Source: Bacillota bacterium
GTDB lineage: Bacteria; Bacillota; Clostridia; Oscillospirales; Ruminococcaceae
NCBI GenBank assembly: GCA_023433405.1
Contig: JAEZCT010000048.1
Span: forward strand, 1-64,000
Length of the DNA: 64,000 nucleotides
Direction: 5' to 3'
Made by a program: the position numbers and the translations under genes. Position 1 is the first letter of the stretch; the number at the start of each line of letters is the position of its first letter. Below the pieces are notes generated by a model. That model was given only the letters and a program-made list of their open reading frames with translations, did no database searches and had not been told where the DNA came from. Below, in pieces: positions 51,226 through 60,421 of the stretch.

Positions 51226-53619
51226 TTACAGCTCCCATATCCTGCGCGCATACTCCGCGATGGAGCGGTCGGCGGAAAAGCGCCCGGCTCCCGCTATGTT
51301 GTGCAGGGACATCTTCTGCCAGCGAATGTTGTCCTGATAATCCCGCTGGGCATAGTTCTGAGCCTTTTCGTAGGATTCATAATCCGCCAGCACCATGTAG
51401 GGGTCCGATTCCTTGAGGGAACGCGCCACGTCCTCAAAGGTATTTCCTCCAATGCCCTCGCCCAGCAGGTCGATGGCGCGGCGTATGGTCTGGTTCTCCT
51501 CGTATATCTCCATGGGGCGGTAGCCGGCCGCGCGGCGGGCATCCACCTCCCCGGTGGTCATGCCAAAGGTGATGATGTTATCCATCCCGCAGGCCTCGCA
51601 GATCTCAATGTTTGCGCCGTCGAGCGTACCCAGCGTAATCGCGCCGTTAAGCATCAGCTTCATATTGCCGGTGCCGGAGGCCTCGGTACCCGCAAGGGAA
51701 ATCTGCTCGGATATCTCGCTTGCGGGCATCAACAGCTCCGAGAGGGTGACGCGGTAATCCTCCAAATAAACAATGCGCAGCTTGTCGCGCAAAAGCGGGT
51801 TCTCCTCCAGCTCCTTGGAAAGGGAGCAGATGAGCCGTATAATTTGCTTTGCAAGGTAATAGCCGGGGGCCGCCTTTGCGCCAAAGATATAGGTGCGCGG
51901 CGTAAAATCCATATCGGGATTCTCCAAAAGGCGCTGGTACTGGGTGATAATGTGCAGCGCGTTGAGGTGCTGGCGCTTATACTCATGCAGCCGCTTTACC
52001 TGTACGTCAAAGATCGAGTCGCAGTTTAGCCGCTGCCCTGTCTCGCCCAGGATATACTTTGCAAAGGCCTCCTTGTTTTTACGCTTCACCTCAGCCAGCC
52101 GGAGCAAAACCCGTTCGTCGTCGGCATAGCGGCGCAGCTCGTCGAGACGCGCGGTTTCCTTGATGTATTTTTCGCCTATCAGCTCGTTAAGCAGCTCAGT
52201 CAGCGGGCGGTTGGATTGGTACAGCCAACGGCGGGACGCGATGCCGTTTGTAATGTTGTAAAACTTTCCGGGCATTACGTCATAAAAATCGCGGAACACG
52301 GAGTTTTTGAGTATCTCGGAGTGAATTTGCGATACGCCGTTAACCGCGTGGCTTGCGCATACCGAAAGGTTTGCCATGCGTATGCGGCCGCCGTATACCA
52401 CCGCCATCCGCCCCACCTTTTCCAGGTCGCCGGTTTGCTCAAACATCTCGCGGCAGAAGCGCTCGTTAATTTCATGCACGATCTGGCTGATGCGCGGCAG
52501 CGTGGCGGAGAACAGCTGCTCATCCCACACCTCCAGCGCCTCGCTCATTACCGTATGGTTGGTATACGCAAAGGTGCGGGTTACAAGGTACCACGATTTA
52601 TCCCACGAATAGCCGCATTCATCCAGCAGAATGCGCATAAGCTCTGGGATGGCAAGGCTTGGGTGGGTGTCGTTGATGTGTATGGCAACCTTATCGGGCA
52701 GGCTCTCCAGCGTGCCGTAGGTTTTAAGCTGCTTGCGGCAGATGTCGGCAATGGAGGCGGCGCACATAAAATACTGCTGGCGCAGGCGCAGGCTCTTGCC
52801 CTCCACATGGTTGTCGTTGGGATACAGCACCTTGCTGATTACCTCCGCCATCGAGTTCTGTCCCATGGCGCGCAGGTAGTCGCCCTTGTTAAACAGGTCC
52901 ATATCAAGCCCGGGGCTGATCGCCTTCCACAGCCGCAGCTTGCTCACCCCGCGGGAGGCATAGCCCGAAAGGTACATGTCATAGGGTATTGCCTTTACTA
53001 CGTTGTAATTAACATGGCGCACCTCGTGGTAGCCGTCGCGCCAGCTTTCCACAATCTCGCCGTCAAAGCGCACGTCAACCGCCTGGTCGCGCCGCTCCAC
53101 CAGCCAAATATCGCCGCCGGGCAGCCAGTTATCGGGCAGCTCGGTCTGCCAGCCATCCAAAATGCGCTGCTTGAAAATGCCGTACTCGTACAGGATCGAG
53201 TAGCCCGTGGCGGTGTAATCAAGCGAAGCCAGCGAGTCTAGAAAGCAGGCTGCCAGTCTGCCAAGGCCGCCGTTGCCAAGCCCCGCGTCCGGCTCGTGCT
53301 CGTACAGGTTTTCAAGCTCCACATGCAGCTCGGATAGAACCTCGCCTGCCACCTCGCTAAGCCCAAGGTTATGCAGGTTGTTTTTTAGTGAGCGACCAAG
53401 CAAAAATTCCATGCAAAGGTAATAAACCCGCTTGCCGCCGTGGCTGTCGGTATCCGCCACAAAGCGGCGGCGCTTTTCGGTGAGCAGGTCGCGCACCACA
53501 ATGGCCAGCGCCTTATAGTAGATCTCATCCGAGGCCTCGCTCGGTTCAAGGGCAAATTTGTTTTGCAGTGTCAGTTCAATGAGTGAGCGCAGCTGTGTCT
53601 TTGTAAGTGTTCGTTCCAT
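51226..53619 (-). CDS. glgP: Glycogen/starch/maltodextrin alpha-glucan phosphorylase
   Basis: 797 aa, GT35 family. It releases glucose-1-phosphate from alpha-1,4-glucans such as glycogen. Signatures: EPDAGLGNGGLGRLAACFLDS (N-terminal active-site region), VAIHINDTHPSLAIPELMR, and the pyridoxal-phosphate pocket EASGTGNMKLMLNGA with Lys654 as cofactor lysine. Starts with AAGGAAAAAG upstream. Its own promoter (53757-53786) and terminator make it a separate unit from the beta-glucan genes, although both yield glucose-1-phosphate. No other glycogen gene (glgA, glgB, glgC) is in the window. Confidence 0.96.
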   Translation of the reverse strand: MERTLTKTQLRSLIELTLQNKFALEPSEASDEIYYKALAIVVRDLLTEKRRRFVADTDSHGGKRVYYLCMEFLLGRSLKNNLHNLGLSEVAGEVLSELHVELENLYEHEPDAGLGNGGLGRLAACFLDSLASLDYTATGYSILYEYGIFKQRILDGWQTELPDNWLPGGDIWLVERRDQAVDVRFDGEIVESWRDGYHEVRHVNYNVVKAIPYDMYLSGYASRGVSKLRLWKAISPGLDMDLFNKGDYLRAMGQNSMAEVISKVLYPNDNHVEGKSLRLRQQYFMCAASIADICRKQLKTYGTLESLPDKVAIHINDTHPSLAIPELMRILLDECGYSWDKSWYLVTRTFAYTNHTVMSEALEVWDEQLFSATLPRISQIVHEINERFCREMFEQTGDLEKVGRMAVVYGGRIRMANLSVCASHAVNGVSQIHSEILKNSVFRDFYDVMPGKFYNITNGIASRRWLYQSNRPLTELLNELIGEKYIKETARLDELRRYADDERVLLRLAEVKRKNKEAFAKYILGETGQRLNCDSIFDVQVKRLHEYKRQHLNALHIITQYQRLLENPDMDFTPRTYIFGAKAAPGYYLAKQIIRLICSLSKELEENPLLRDKLRIVYLEDYRVTLSELLMPASEISEQISLAGTEASGTGNMKLMLNGAITLGTLDGANIEICEACGMDNIITFGMTTGEVDARRAAGYRPMEIYEENQTIRRAIDLLGEGIGGNTFEDVARSLKESDPYMVLADYESYEKAQNYAQRDYQDNIRWQKMSLHNIAGAGRFSADRSIAEYARRIWEL

Positions 53620-53756
53620 ATCGCTCTTTTTCCTTCCCTTATGTCATCTATGCCGTTTTTCGAAGTTTTTTTATAATCTTGCGAGGAATGCCGCGCAAGG
53701 AGCAGCGTGCGTGTGTTTTTTATGATTGCGTGCGTATGGCACGCCCAATACCCCTT

Positions 53757-53786
53757 ATTATACTATAATTAAGCGCCATTTGGCAA
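53757..53786 (-). promoter_or_regulatory. glgP promoter
   Basis: Minus strand TTGCCA, 18-nt spacer, TATAAT, about 140 nt upstream of glgP. Confidence 0.6.
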
Positions 53787-54164
53787 ACTGCTTGCATTCA
53801 AATGCGGAAATTTTACACAAACTACGGAAATTCGTGGCGATTTATAAGCTTTTTTGCGATAATTAATCCCCCTGTGTAAGCAAATATTTAAATATTAGCT
53901 CTTTTTAAATGCGGCAAAATGAATTATAATATAGATACTTATTCTTATGGCTGGTTTGGCTTTGTCAAAATGCCGCCAACCATATATTTCATTTTTTACT
54001 TATTCTTGTTTTTTGCTTTTCATTGCATCCCGTCGCGGGCATTTCGCCGTAACCTTCGGGCAGCTTGCCCTCCCGCGCTCAGAGCCGCCGGCTTTTAAGA
54101 AACACTACCGGTCTTTGCGCCAAAAAGGCTGGCCCGTAATTGACTGCATGAAGGAAGTGTGCGT
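53787..54164. other. Divergent intergenic region between glgP and zapA
   Basis: AT-rich, no supported gene. A plus-strand TATAAT at 53925-53930 (weak TTTTTA -35 at 17 nt) is the best candidate promoter for the zapA operon, with a leader of about 230 nt. An open frame at 53947-54186 overlaps zapA out of frame and is not credited. Confidence 0.4.
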
Positions 54165-54533
54165 ATGGATAACGCGACCACCGTGAAGATCAACATCTGC
54201 GGTACCGACTACTTTATCGCGACAAGTGAAGACCCGTCCTACGTCACCCAGCTGGGCGAACACATTGACAATATGGTAGAGCGTCTGATGCAGCAGTCCC
54301 CCAGCCTTTCGTTAAGCAAGGCGCTTTTGCTGTGCTGCTTGAACACGCTCGACGACCTTAACCGCGTCAACACCGGCACCGATAATCTGCGCAAGCAGAT
54401 TAAGGACTATCTCGACGATGCCTCCCGCGCCCGTGATGAAGTGGACGAGCTGCGCCGGGAGCTAAACCGCCTAAAGAAGGAGCTTGCGCAGTCTCAAACC
54501 GAGCGAACGCGCATATCAACAATCGATCAATGA
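54165..54533 (+). CDS. zapA: Cell division protein ZapA
   Basis: 122 aa. ZapA binds and bundles FtsZ at the Z-ring. The globular head (VKINICGTDYFIATSEDPSYVTQLGEHIDNMV, about 6-38) is followed by a long C-terminal coiled coil (about 55-115; RDEVDELRRELNRLKKELAQ) that gives the tetramer. ATG 54165 follows GGAAG by 7 nt. Its stop overlaps the U32 peptidase start (ATGA), so translation is coupled. ZapA beside a U32 peptidase is a common arrangement in Clostridia. Confidence 0.92.
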   Translation: MDNATTVKINICGTDYFIATSEDPSYVTQLGEHIDNMVERLMQQSPSLSLSKALLLCCLNTLDDLNRVNTGTDNLRKQIKDYLDDASRARDEVDELRRELNRLKKELAQSQTERTRISTIDQ

Positions 54534-56602
54534 ACAATAATAAGCTGGAAATATTAGCCCCGGCAGGCGGCAAAGAGTCCCTGCTTGCCGCGCTGCGCTG
54601 CGGCGCCGACGCGGTGTACTTGGGCGCAAGGTCCTTTTCCGCGCGCTCAGGCGCCGAGAACTTTAACCAGGAGGAGCTGAGCGAGGCGGCAAAGGAATGT
54701 CGCCTGCGGGGAGTTAAGCTGTACCTTGCCCTCAATACCATGGTGTTTGACTCGGAGCTTGACGGCATACGCGAGCTGATAAAGCAGGGCGCTGTGTGCG
54801 CAGTGGATGCGATGATTGTGCAGGATTTGGGCGTCGCGTCCCTCGTCAGAGAAATATGCCCCGATATGCCGCTGCACGGCTCCACCCAGATGTCCGTTCA
54901 CACGCCGGCGGGCGCTCTTTTTTTGCAGAGAATGGGCTTTAAGCGGGTTATTCTCGCAAGAGAGCTTTCAAAGAACGAATTGCGTGAGATTATAGAGGCC
55001 TGCCAGATTGAGACCGAGGTGTTCGTGCACGGCGCGCTGTGCATGTCGGTATCCGGCCAATGCACCATGAGTGCGGTGGCGGGGCGCAGAAGCGGCAACC
55101 GGGGCCAGTGCGCACAGCCCTGCCGCCTGCCGTTCTCCCCCAATAAGGGAGAAAACCGCTATTGCCTTTCCCTGCGCGACCTGTCGCTGACCGAGGAGAT
55201 TGCCGAGCTTGCCGAGCTTTGCGTAACCTCGGTAAAGATTGAGGGACGGCTTAAACGCCCCGAGTATGTGGCGGCGGCGGTTTCGGCCTGCGTTTCGGCG
55301 CGAAACGGCACCCTGCAGCCCGCGGAGCTTGACCGGCTGCGCGCCGTATTCTCCCGCGCGGGCTTTACCAAGGGCTATTATGAAAACCGTCGCGGCGCCG
55401 AGATGTTCGGCGTGCGCGGCAAAGAGGACGTAACCGCCGCCTCAGGTGTGCTAAAGGAGCTTGCCCGCCTGTACGACCGGGAGCCCCAGCGCGTACCCGT
55501 CACCTTTTATTATACCCAGCGGGAGGGCGTTCCCCTCACGCTGGAGGCGGAGGACGACCGGGGAAACCGGGTAAAGGCCGTGGGTGCGGTGCCCGAGCGG
55601 GCGCTAAACGCCCCCACCGACCGCGAACGCGCAGTGGCTGCGCTTGCAAAGCTTGGCGGCACCCCCTTCCGCCTCCAAGACACGGTCACCGATATGGACG
55701 AAACGCTGATAGCGGGCGCCTCGCAGCTAAACGCCCTGCGGCGGGAATGCGTGGAGCTGCTTACCGCACGGCGTTTTACCCTCTCGCCAAAACCCGCGGG
55801 GGAGGGTACGATACCCGCCGCCCCGCATATCGCGCCGCCTTCCCCCGCGCTGCGCGCGCGGCTCCGGCGGTATGAGCAGCTTCCCCACGATATGGCTGAC
55901 GCGTTTGCGTTTATCAGCCTGCCGCTTGACGAGCTGTGGACGCACCGGGATGCGCTTGCCCCGCTGCGGGACAAGCTGATTGCCGAGCCGCCCCGGGCAA
56001 TGTTTGGGCAGGAGAGGGAAACGGAGCGCCTGCTCCTTGACCTGCGGGAATGGGGCGTGACCCGGCTATACGCCGGAAACCTCGCTCATTTGGAGCTTGG
56101 AAGGCGGCTGGGTATGGCGGTACACGGCGGCTATTCCCTCAATATTGCAAACTCCGCCGCCCTGGACCTGCTGGAGCGGGAGGGCGTGCGGGATACCGAG
56201 CTTTCCTTCGAGCCTGCGCTTGACCGCATTTTAAAGCTGCGGGGCGGTCTTGAGCGGGGAATTATCGGTTACGGTCGCCTGCCCGTTATGCTTACCCGCT
56301 GCTGCCCCTTGCAAATTTCGGGCAAGCATTGTGCCGTATGCAAAAAAAAGGGCGGCATTATGTTTGACCGTCTGGGCAACCGCTTTTGGGTCGTCTGTGC
56401 GGGAGAGGCAAGCGAGGTATTTAACTGCCGCATACTCTACCTTGCCGACCGACTGCCCGAGCTAAGGGGGCTTGACTTTATTACGCTGATGTTTTTGGAC
56501 GAAACCGCCGACGAAGTGCGGAGCATTACCCGGGAGTACCAAGCCGGGGGCACCCCGCCGGAGGATTTTACAAGAGGGCTGTATTACCGGGGCGTGCTGT
56601 AA
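54530..56602 (+). CDS. U32 family peptidase with C-terminal DUF3656-type region
   Basis: 690 aa. N-terminal U32 barrel (LEILAPAGGKESLLAALRCGADAVYLG) with the Cys-rich signature CMSVSGQCTMSAVAG, GNRGQCAQPCRLP, which binds a [4Fe-4S] cluster in characterised relatives; two more Cys groups near the C-terminus (TRCCPLQ, HCAVCKKK) may complete a second site. Members of this family, such as RlhA and TrhP, are linked to RNA hydroxylation rather than peptide cleavage, so the peptidase name may mislead. Overlaps zapA by 4 nt. Confidence 0.9.
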   Translation: MNNNKLEILAPAGGKESLLAALRCGADAVYLGARSFSARSGAENFNQEELSEAAKECRLRGVKLYLALNTMVFDSELDGIRELIKQGAVCAVDAMIVQDLGVASLVREICPDMPLHGSTQMSVHTPAGALFLQRMGFKRVILARELSKNELREIIEACQIETEVFVHGALCMSVSGQCTMSAVAGRRSGNRGQCAQPCRLPFSPNKGENRYCLSLRDLSLTEEIAELAELCVTSVKIEGRLKRPEYVAAAVSACVSARNGTLQPAELDRLRAVFSRAGFTKGYYENRRGAEMFGVRGKEDVTAASGVLKELARLYDREPQRVPVTFYYTQREGVPLTLEAEDDRGNRVKAVGAVPERALNAPTDRERAVAALAKLGGTPFRLQDTVTDMDETLIAGASQLNALRRECVELLTARRFTLSPKPAGEGTIPAAPHIAPPSPALRARLRRYEQLPHDMADAFAFISLPLDELWTHRDALAPLRDKLIAEPPRAMFGQERETERLLLDLREWGVTRLYAGNLAHLELGRRLGMAVHGGYSLNIANSAALDLLEREGVRDTELSFEPALDRILKLRGGLERGIIGYGRLPVMLTRCCPLQISGKHCAVCKKKGGIMFDRLGNRFWVVCAGEASEVFNCRILYLADRLPELRGLDFITLMFLDETADEVRSITREYQAGGTPPEDFTRGLYYRGVL

Positions 56603-56632
56603 TGCCCCAAAAAGGGAAGGGATGAAAGCCTG

Positions 56633-57073
56633 ATGAAGCTGCTGGTGAAAAAGCTGCGCCCTGATGCCATTGTGCCGGTAAGGGCAACAGAGGGCAGCGC
56701 GGGGCACGACCTGCACGCCCTGCTTGAGGAGCCGGTTACGGTGAACCCGGGGGATCTCGTTCGCATTCCAACAGGCATTGCCATCGCGCTGCCTTCGCCG
56801 GAGGTTGCCGCCTTTGTTTACGCCCGCAGCGGGCTTGCCATTCGCTTTGGCATCGCGCCCTCCAATTGCGTGGGGGTCATAGACAGCGACTATCGCGGCG
56901 AGCTGCTTGTGGGGCTGACAAACCACGGCAGAGAGCCGTATACCATACAAAACGGCGAACGCATTGCGCAACTGATTGTGGCCCCCGTTGTGCTGCCTGA
57001 AATAGTGGAGACCGAAGCCCTTGACGATACCGCCCGCGGCGCGGGAGGGTTCGGTTCCACCGGACGAATGTAA
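56633..57073 (+). CDS. dut: dUTP diphosphatase
   Basis: 146 aa, trimeric dUTPase. It hydrolyses dUTP to dUMP, keeping uracil out of DNA and supplying thymidylate synthesis. Five motifs are visible: AGHDLHAL (motif 1, His where many have Tyr), YARSGLA (2), GVIDSDYRGEL (3, catalytic Asp and uracil pocket), NGERIAQLIV (4), and the C-terminal P-loop-like RGAGGFGSTG (5). AGGGAAGGGATG precedes the start. Its stop overlaps a possible start of the next frame. Confidence 0.95.
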   Translation: MKLLVKKLRPDAIVPVRATEGSAGHDLHALLEEPVTVNPGDLVRIPTGIAIALPSPEVAAFVYARSGLAIRFGIAPSNCVGVIDSDYRGELLVGLTNHGREPYTIQNGERIAQLIVAPVVLPEIVETEALDDTARGAGGFGSTGRM

Positions 57074-57096
57074 TGGGGCGAAGGGATGGACAGGAT

Positions 57097-57366
57097 ATGA
57101 AGGCCAAGCGGTTTTTAATCACGCTGTTTCTGTTTCTCGGGGCTATCCTTCTCGGCGACTTTGTGGGGCGCATGTGCGAAGGGATCTCGGCGCTTTCTTG
57201 GCTTGCCCACGCCATCTCGGTGGGTATTCCGGTTAGTAGCCCGTTTATCCTCGACCTTTCGGTGCTCAGCCTTGCGCTTGGGCTGTACCTGACTGTGAAT
57301 GTCGCCCAGATTATTTTGCTTACAGTCGCGGTGTTTTTGTATAAGCCCTTGCTTAAAAAGCTTTGA
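57097..57366 (+). CDS. DUF4321-family small membrane protein
   Basis: 89 aa with two hydrophobic helices (about 5-25, LITLFLFLGAILLGDFVG; 50-78, LDLSVLSLALGLYLTVNVAQIILL) and a basic C-terminus KPLLKKL. Length and place directly before maf fit the clostridial DUF4321 family of unknown function. ATG 57097 (MKAKRFL) is preferred; ATG 57073, which overlaps the dut stop as TAATG, is possible and would add eight hydrophilic residues. Confidence 0.75.
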   Translation: MKAKRFLITLFLFLGAILLGDFVGRMCEGISALSWLAHAISVGIPVSSPFILDLSVLSLALGLYLTVNVAQIILLTVAVFLYKPLLKKL

Positions 57367-57421
57367 GCGTGCGTCAATAAGCTTTACCCGCTCGTTATAT
57401 TTATTTAGGAGGAAAGCCCGA

Positions 57422-57973
57422 TTGAGACTGATTCTTGCCTCCGCCTCCCCAAGGCGGGCGGAGCTTTTACGGTATATTACCGAGGATTTTGAGGTCATCC
57501 CCTCCGGCGAGGAGGAAACCGTCGCCGAGGGTCTGCCTTGCCAGCAGCTTGTGGCGGAGCTTGCCCGCATAAAGGCCTGCTCGGTGCTTGCCAGATACCC
57601 CGACGCGGTGGTAATTGGCAGCGATACGGTTGTTGCCATTGACGGGCGTGTGCTGGGCAAGCCAAAAGACCGCGAGGACGCCTTTGCCATGCTGCAGGCG
57701 CTATCGGGGCGCACACACACCGTATACACCGGCGTGTGCCTTGCAAGCAAGGATCGCCTGGAGCAGTTTACCTCCGCCACCCATGTCACCTTTTTTCCCC
57801 TCGAAAAAGAGGAGATCATTCGCTACCTTGACACCGGCGAGCCCTTCGACAAAGCGGGGGCATATGGCATTCAGGGGCAGGGCGCGCTGTTTTGCAGCGG
57901 CATAGAAGGCGATTTTTACACCGTTATGGGGCTTCCTGTCGCTTTAACTGCCAAAAAATTGGAAGTGTTTTAA
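57422..57973 (+). CDS. maf: Maf family nucleotide pyrophosphatase
   Basis: 183 aa. It hydrolyses non-canonical nucleoside triphosphates (the bacterial YhdE/Maf group prefers dTTP/UTP) and has been linked to septum inhibition. Seen: LILASASPRRAELL at the N-terminus, VIGSDTVVAIDGRVLGKPKD, GRTHTVYTGVCL and the C-terminal GIQGQGALFCSGIEGDFYTVMGLP. The TTG at 57422 is the start: AGGAGG lies 9 nt upstream and it gives the exact family N-terminus, while an upstream ATG in frame would add 41 unrelated residues. Confidence 0.94.
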   Translation: MRLILASASPRRAELLRYITEDFEVIPSGEEETVAEGLPCQQLVAELARIKACSVLARYPDAVVIGSDTVVAIDGRVLGKPKDREDAFAMLQALSGRTHTVYTGVCLASKDRLEQFTSATHVTFFPLEKEEIIRYLDTGEPFDKAGAYGIQGQGALFCSGIEGDFYTVMGLPVALTAKKLEVF

Positions 57974-57980
57974 AAAGTTA

Positions 57981-58009
57981 TTGAGTATAACCGCCGAAAC
58001 AGTTATAAT
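57981..58009 (+). promoter_or_regulatory. Promoter of the mreB operon
   Basis: TTGAGT, exactly 17 nt, TATAAT. It starts 8 nt after the maf stop and would give a leader of about 280 nt before mreB. The leader (58017-58293) contains no recognised riboswitch or small gene; GAGACGGCCGGTCTC at 58140-58154 is a short palindrome. Confidence 0.7.
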
Positions 58010-58293
58010 AGAAACGATTCTAGCTTAATATAAGTTGAAGTAAAGTATTTTACCTCTTCACTGACAGCACAAGGTACTTGCCTTCAATTATTTTGCTGAA
58101 ATACAGCCATTAAGCTTTTGCAAAATGCTCATGAGGTTTGAGACGGCCGGTCTCATTATTGATGCGCATATTTTATCAACGGGTGCCGCGTCCTTGAGAA
58201 CGCAACGTTCTAAGGGTCGTATTGCCCCAAAAACGGCGTAATGCCCTATCGGGCTGCGCTCTTGTATGGCCTATGCTGAAAGGGGATTAACAG

Positions 58294-59307
58294 ATGTTTT
58301 CAAAAGACATTGGTATTGATTTAGGTACCGCAAATACACTGGTATATATGAAGGGCAGGGGCATCATCATGCGTGAGCCCTCGGTGGTGGCGGTGGATAC
58401 GCGCACCGATACCGTCAAGTATGTGGGCGCCGAGGCCAAAGAGGTTATCGGACGCACACCCGGCTCCATTGTTGCCATCCGCCCGCTCAAGGACGGCGTC
58501 ATCGCCGATTTTGACATTACAGCAAGTATGCTTCAGATATTTATTAAAAAGGTGTTTGCGGGTAAGCTGTTTGCGCGCCCCCGGGTCATCATCTGCATCC
58601 CGTCGGGTGTCACGCCGGTGGAGCGGCGTGCCGTTAAGGAGGCGGCGCTTAAGGCCGGCGCGCGCCATGTGTATATTATTGAGGAGCCGATGGCTGCCGC
58701 TATCGGCGCAAACCTGCCTGTGGCCGAGGCTACCGGCAATATGGTCGTGGATATTGGCGGCGGCACCACAGAGGTGGCCGTTATCTCTCTGGGCGGCGTA
58801 GTTGCGGCAAAGAGCGCGCGTATTGGCGGCGATGTGTTTGATAACAGCATCATCAACTACATAAAAAAGAAATTTAACGTTCTGATTGGCGAGCGCACTG
58901 CCGAGGAATTAAAGATTGAAATCGGCTCCGCCGCCCCCTATGAGGGGGAGGAGAGCGTGGAGATTAAGGGGCGCAATCTGGTTGACGGCCTGCCCAAAAA
59001 CGTCATCATCTCCTCTGAGGAGATTCGCGAGGCGCTTCGTGAACCGCTGGAGACCATTGTGGAGGTTGTAAAGACCACGCTTGAGAAAACCCCACCCGAG
59101 CTTTCGGCGGATATCATCGACCACGGCATCACCCTGACGGGCGGCGGCGCGCTGCTGCGGGGGCTCGATTCCCTTATCCGCAAGGAGACCGGCATCCCCG
59201 TTTATATCGCCGACAGCCCCTTGGATTGCGTGGCGCTTGGCACCGGCAAGGTGCTGGAGGGTATGCCCAAGATTGGCAACATCCTTTCCGACGACGAGAA
59301 GTTTTAG
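58294..59307 (+). CDS. mreB: Rod shape-determining protein MreB/Mbl (bacterial actin)
   Basis: 337 aa. Actin-like ATPase that forms short membrane-bound filaments guiding lateral wall synthesis. DIGIDLGTANTLVYMKGRGI is phosphate loop 1, VIICIPSGVTPVERRAVKEA and EEPMAAAIGANLPV are family segments, DIGGGTTEVAVISLGG is phosphate loop 2, and LTGGGALLRGLDSLI the adenosine motif. AAAGGGGAT precedes the ATG. First gene of an mreB-mreC-mreD-mrdA-minD cluster. Confidence 0.96.
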   Translation: MFSKDIGIDLGTANTLVYMKGRGIIMREPSVVAVDTRTDTVKYVGAEAKEVIGRTPGSIVAIRPLKDGVIADFDITASMLQIFIKKVFAGKLFARPRVIICIPSGVTPVERRAVKEAALKAGARHVYIIEEPMAAAIGANLPVAEATGNMVVDIGGGTTEVAVISLGGVVAAKSARIGGDVFDNSIINYIKKKFNVLIGERTAEELKIEIGSAAPYEGEESVEIKGRNLVDGLPKNVIISSEEIREALREPLETIVEVVKTTLEKTPPELSADIIDHGITLTGGGALLRGLDSLIRKETGIPVYIADSPLDCVALGTGKVLEGMPKIGNILSDDEKF

Positions 59308-59373
59308 CCTGTCCTTTCCGTCGCCCTGTGCGGCGCAGAACCTTACTCTCATTGGCAATAGAAACTGACATCT

Positions 59374-59440
59374 ACGGTCCGCGGACTATTACAGCCTCCG
59401 CGGTCCGTTTAGCTTTTATCATTAGGGGGCCAAGGCCCCC
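59374..59440 (+). terminator. Hairpins between mreB and mreC (weak or partial terminator)
   Basis: ACGGTCCGCGGA and TCCGCGGTCCGT pair over 12 bp with one T-T mismatch, followed by TTAGCTTTTAT. A second hairpin, GGGGGC-CAAG-GCCCCC, follows at 59425-59440. They may reduce read-through so that mreB is made in excess over mreC and mreD, which is common for this operon; the role is inference. Confidence 0.5.
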
Positions 59441-59491
59441 GCGCAGGGATTTTTTCATTGCTTTTTTACCGGCGCTTTGGAGGGAAGACTG

Positions 59492-60364
59492 TTGAAAGAG
59501 TTCTTTTCTAGCAGAAAATTTAAAGTGTTGCTTGGCGTAGCTTCCATGCTGCTGGGCTTTATGGTGTATACCGGGGTTCGCAGCGGCGGGGTGGATCTCA
59601 TAACCGGCACGTTAGGCGCTATTGTTGCACCGTTCCAGCGCCTGTCGTCGAGCATCACCCGCTCGGCCACCGAGTTTTTTGAGCGTATCCTCAAAGCGGA
59701 TGATATCTCCAAGGAAAACTCCGAGCTCCGGGAGGATATTCGCCGCCTGCGGGAGCAGATGGTGGATTTTGAAACCTATAAGGCCGAAAACGAGCAATAC
59801 CGCCAGTTCCTTGAGCTAAAAAAGGATAACCCCGACTTTGTTTTTGAGGCCGCGATGGTCATCGGACGCGACCCCACCGACTTTTTTTACTCGTTTACCA
59901 TCGATAAGGGGACGATTGACGGCATTAAGCTGCTCGACCCTGTCATCACGCCGGACGGCCTTGTGGGACGCGTCTCGGAGGTTTCTTACACCGACAGCAA
60001 GGTCATTACCATCCTCAACCCGGGTATTGATGTGGGCGCGTTTGACGGCCGCACCCGGGATACGGGTATTATCACCGGCGACCTCACGCTGGCGCGGGAC
60101 AACATGTGCAAGATGACCTACCTTTCCCGCGACAGCTCCGCCTCGGCGGGCGATCTCATCAGCACCTCCGGCATTGGCGGCGTATTCCCCAAGGGGCTTA
60201 TCATCGGCACCATCGCGGATGTTAAGGCGGAGGAAAACGGCATCTCACTGTATGCGGAGATCGTGCCCACCACCAATATCCCCCAAATACGCGACGTGTT
60301 CGTCATCACCTCCTTCCGCGGACAAACCCCGGTGGAGGGCGAGCCCCAGGACACACCGCAATAA
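59492..60364 (+). CDS. mreC: Rod shape-determining protein MreC
   Basis: 290 aa. One N-terminal membrane helix (about 13-30, VLLGVASMLLGFMVYTGV), a coiled coil (about 65-110; ISKENSELREDIRRLREQ) and a C-terminal double beta-barrel outside the membrane (AAMVIGRDPTDFFYSFTIDKG, GLVGRVSEV, SGIGGVFPKGL). It scaffolds PBP2/RodA. TTG start at 59492: GGAGGG is 7 nt upstream; the ATG five codons earlier lies within that ribosome site. Confidence 0.93.
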   Translation: MKEFFSSRKFKVLLGVASMLLGFMVYTGVRSGGVDLITGTLGAIVAPFQRLSSSITRSATEFFERILKADDISKENSELREDIRRLREQMVDFETYKAENEQYRQFLELKKDNPDFVFEAAMVIGRDPTDFFYSFTIDKGTIDGIKLLDPVITPDGLVGRVSEVSYTDSKVITILNPGIDVGAFDGRTRDTGIITGDLTLARDNMCKMTYLSRDSSASAGDLISTSGIGGVFPKGLIIGTIADVKAEENGISLYAEIVPTTNIPQIRDVFVITSFRGQTPVEGEPQDTPQ

Positions 60365-60421
60365 GGCCAAGCTGGCATTACGGCGGTTTACTCAATATTT
60401 TGAACGGAGTCTAGTATAACA

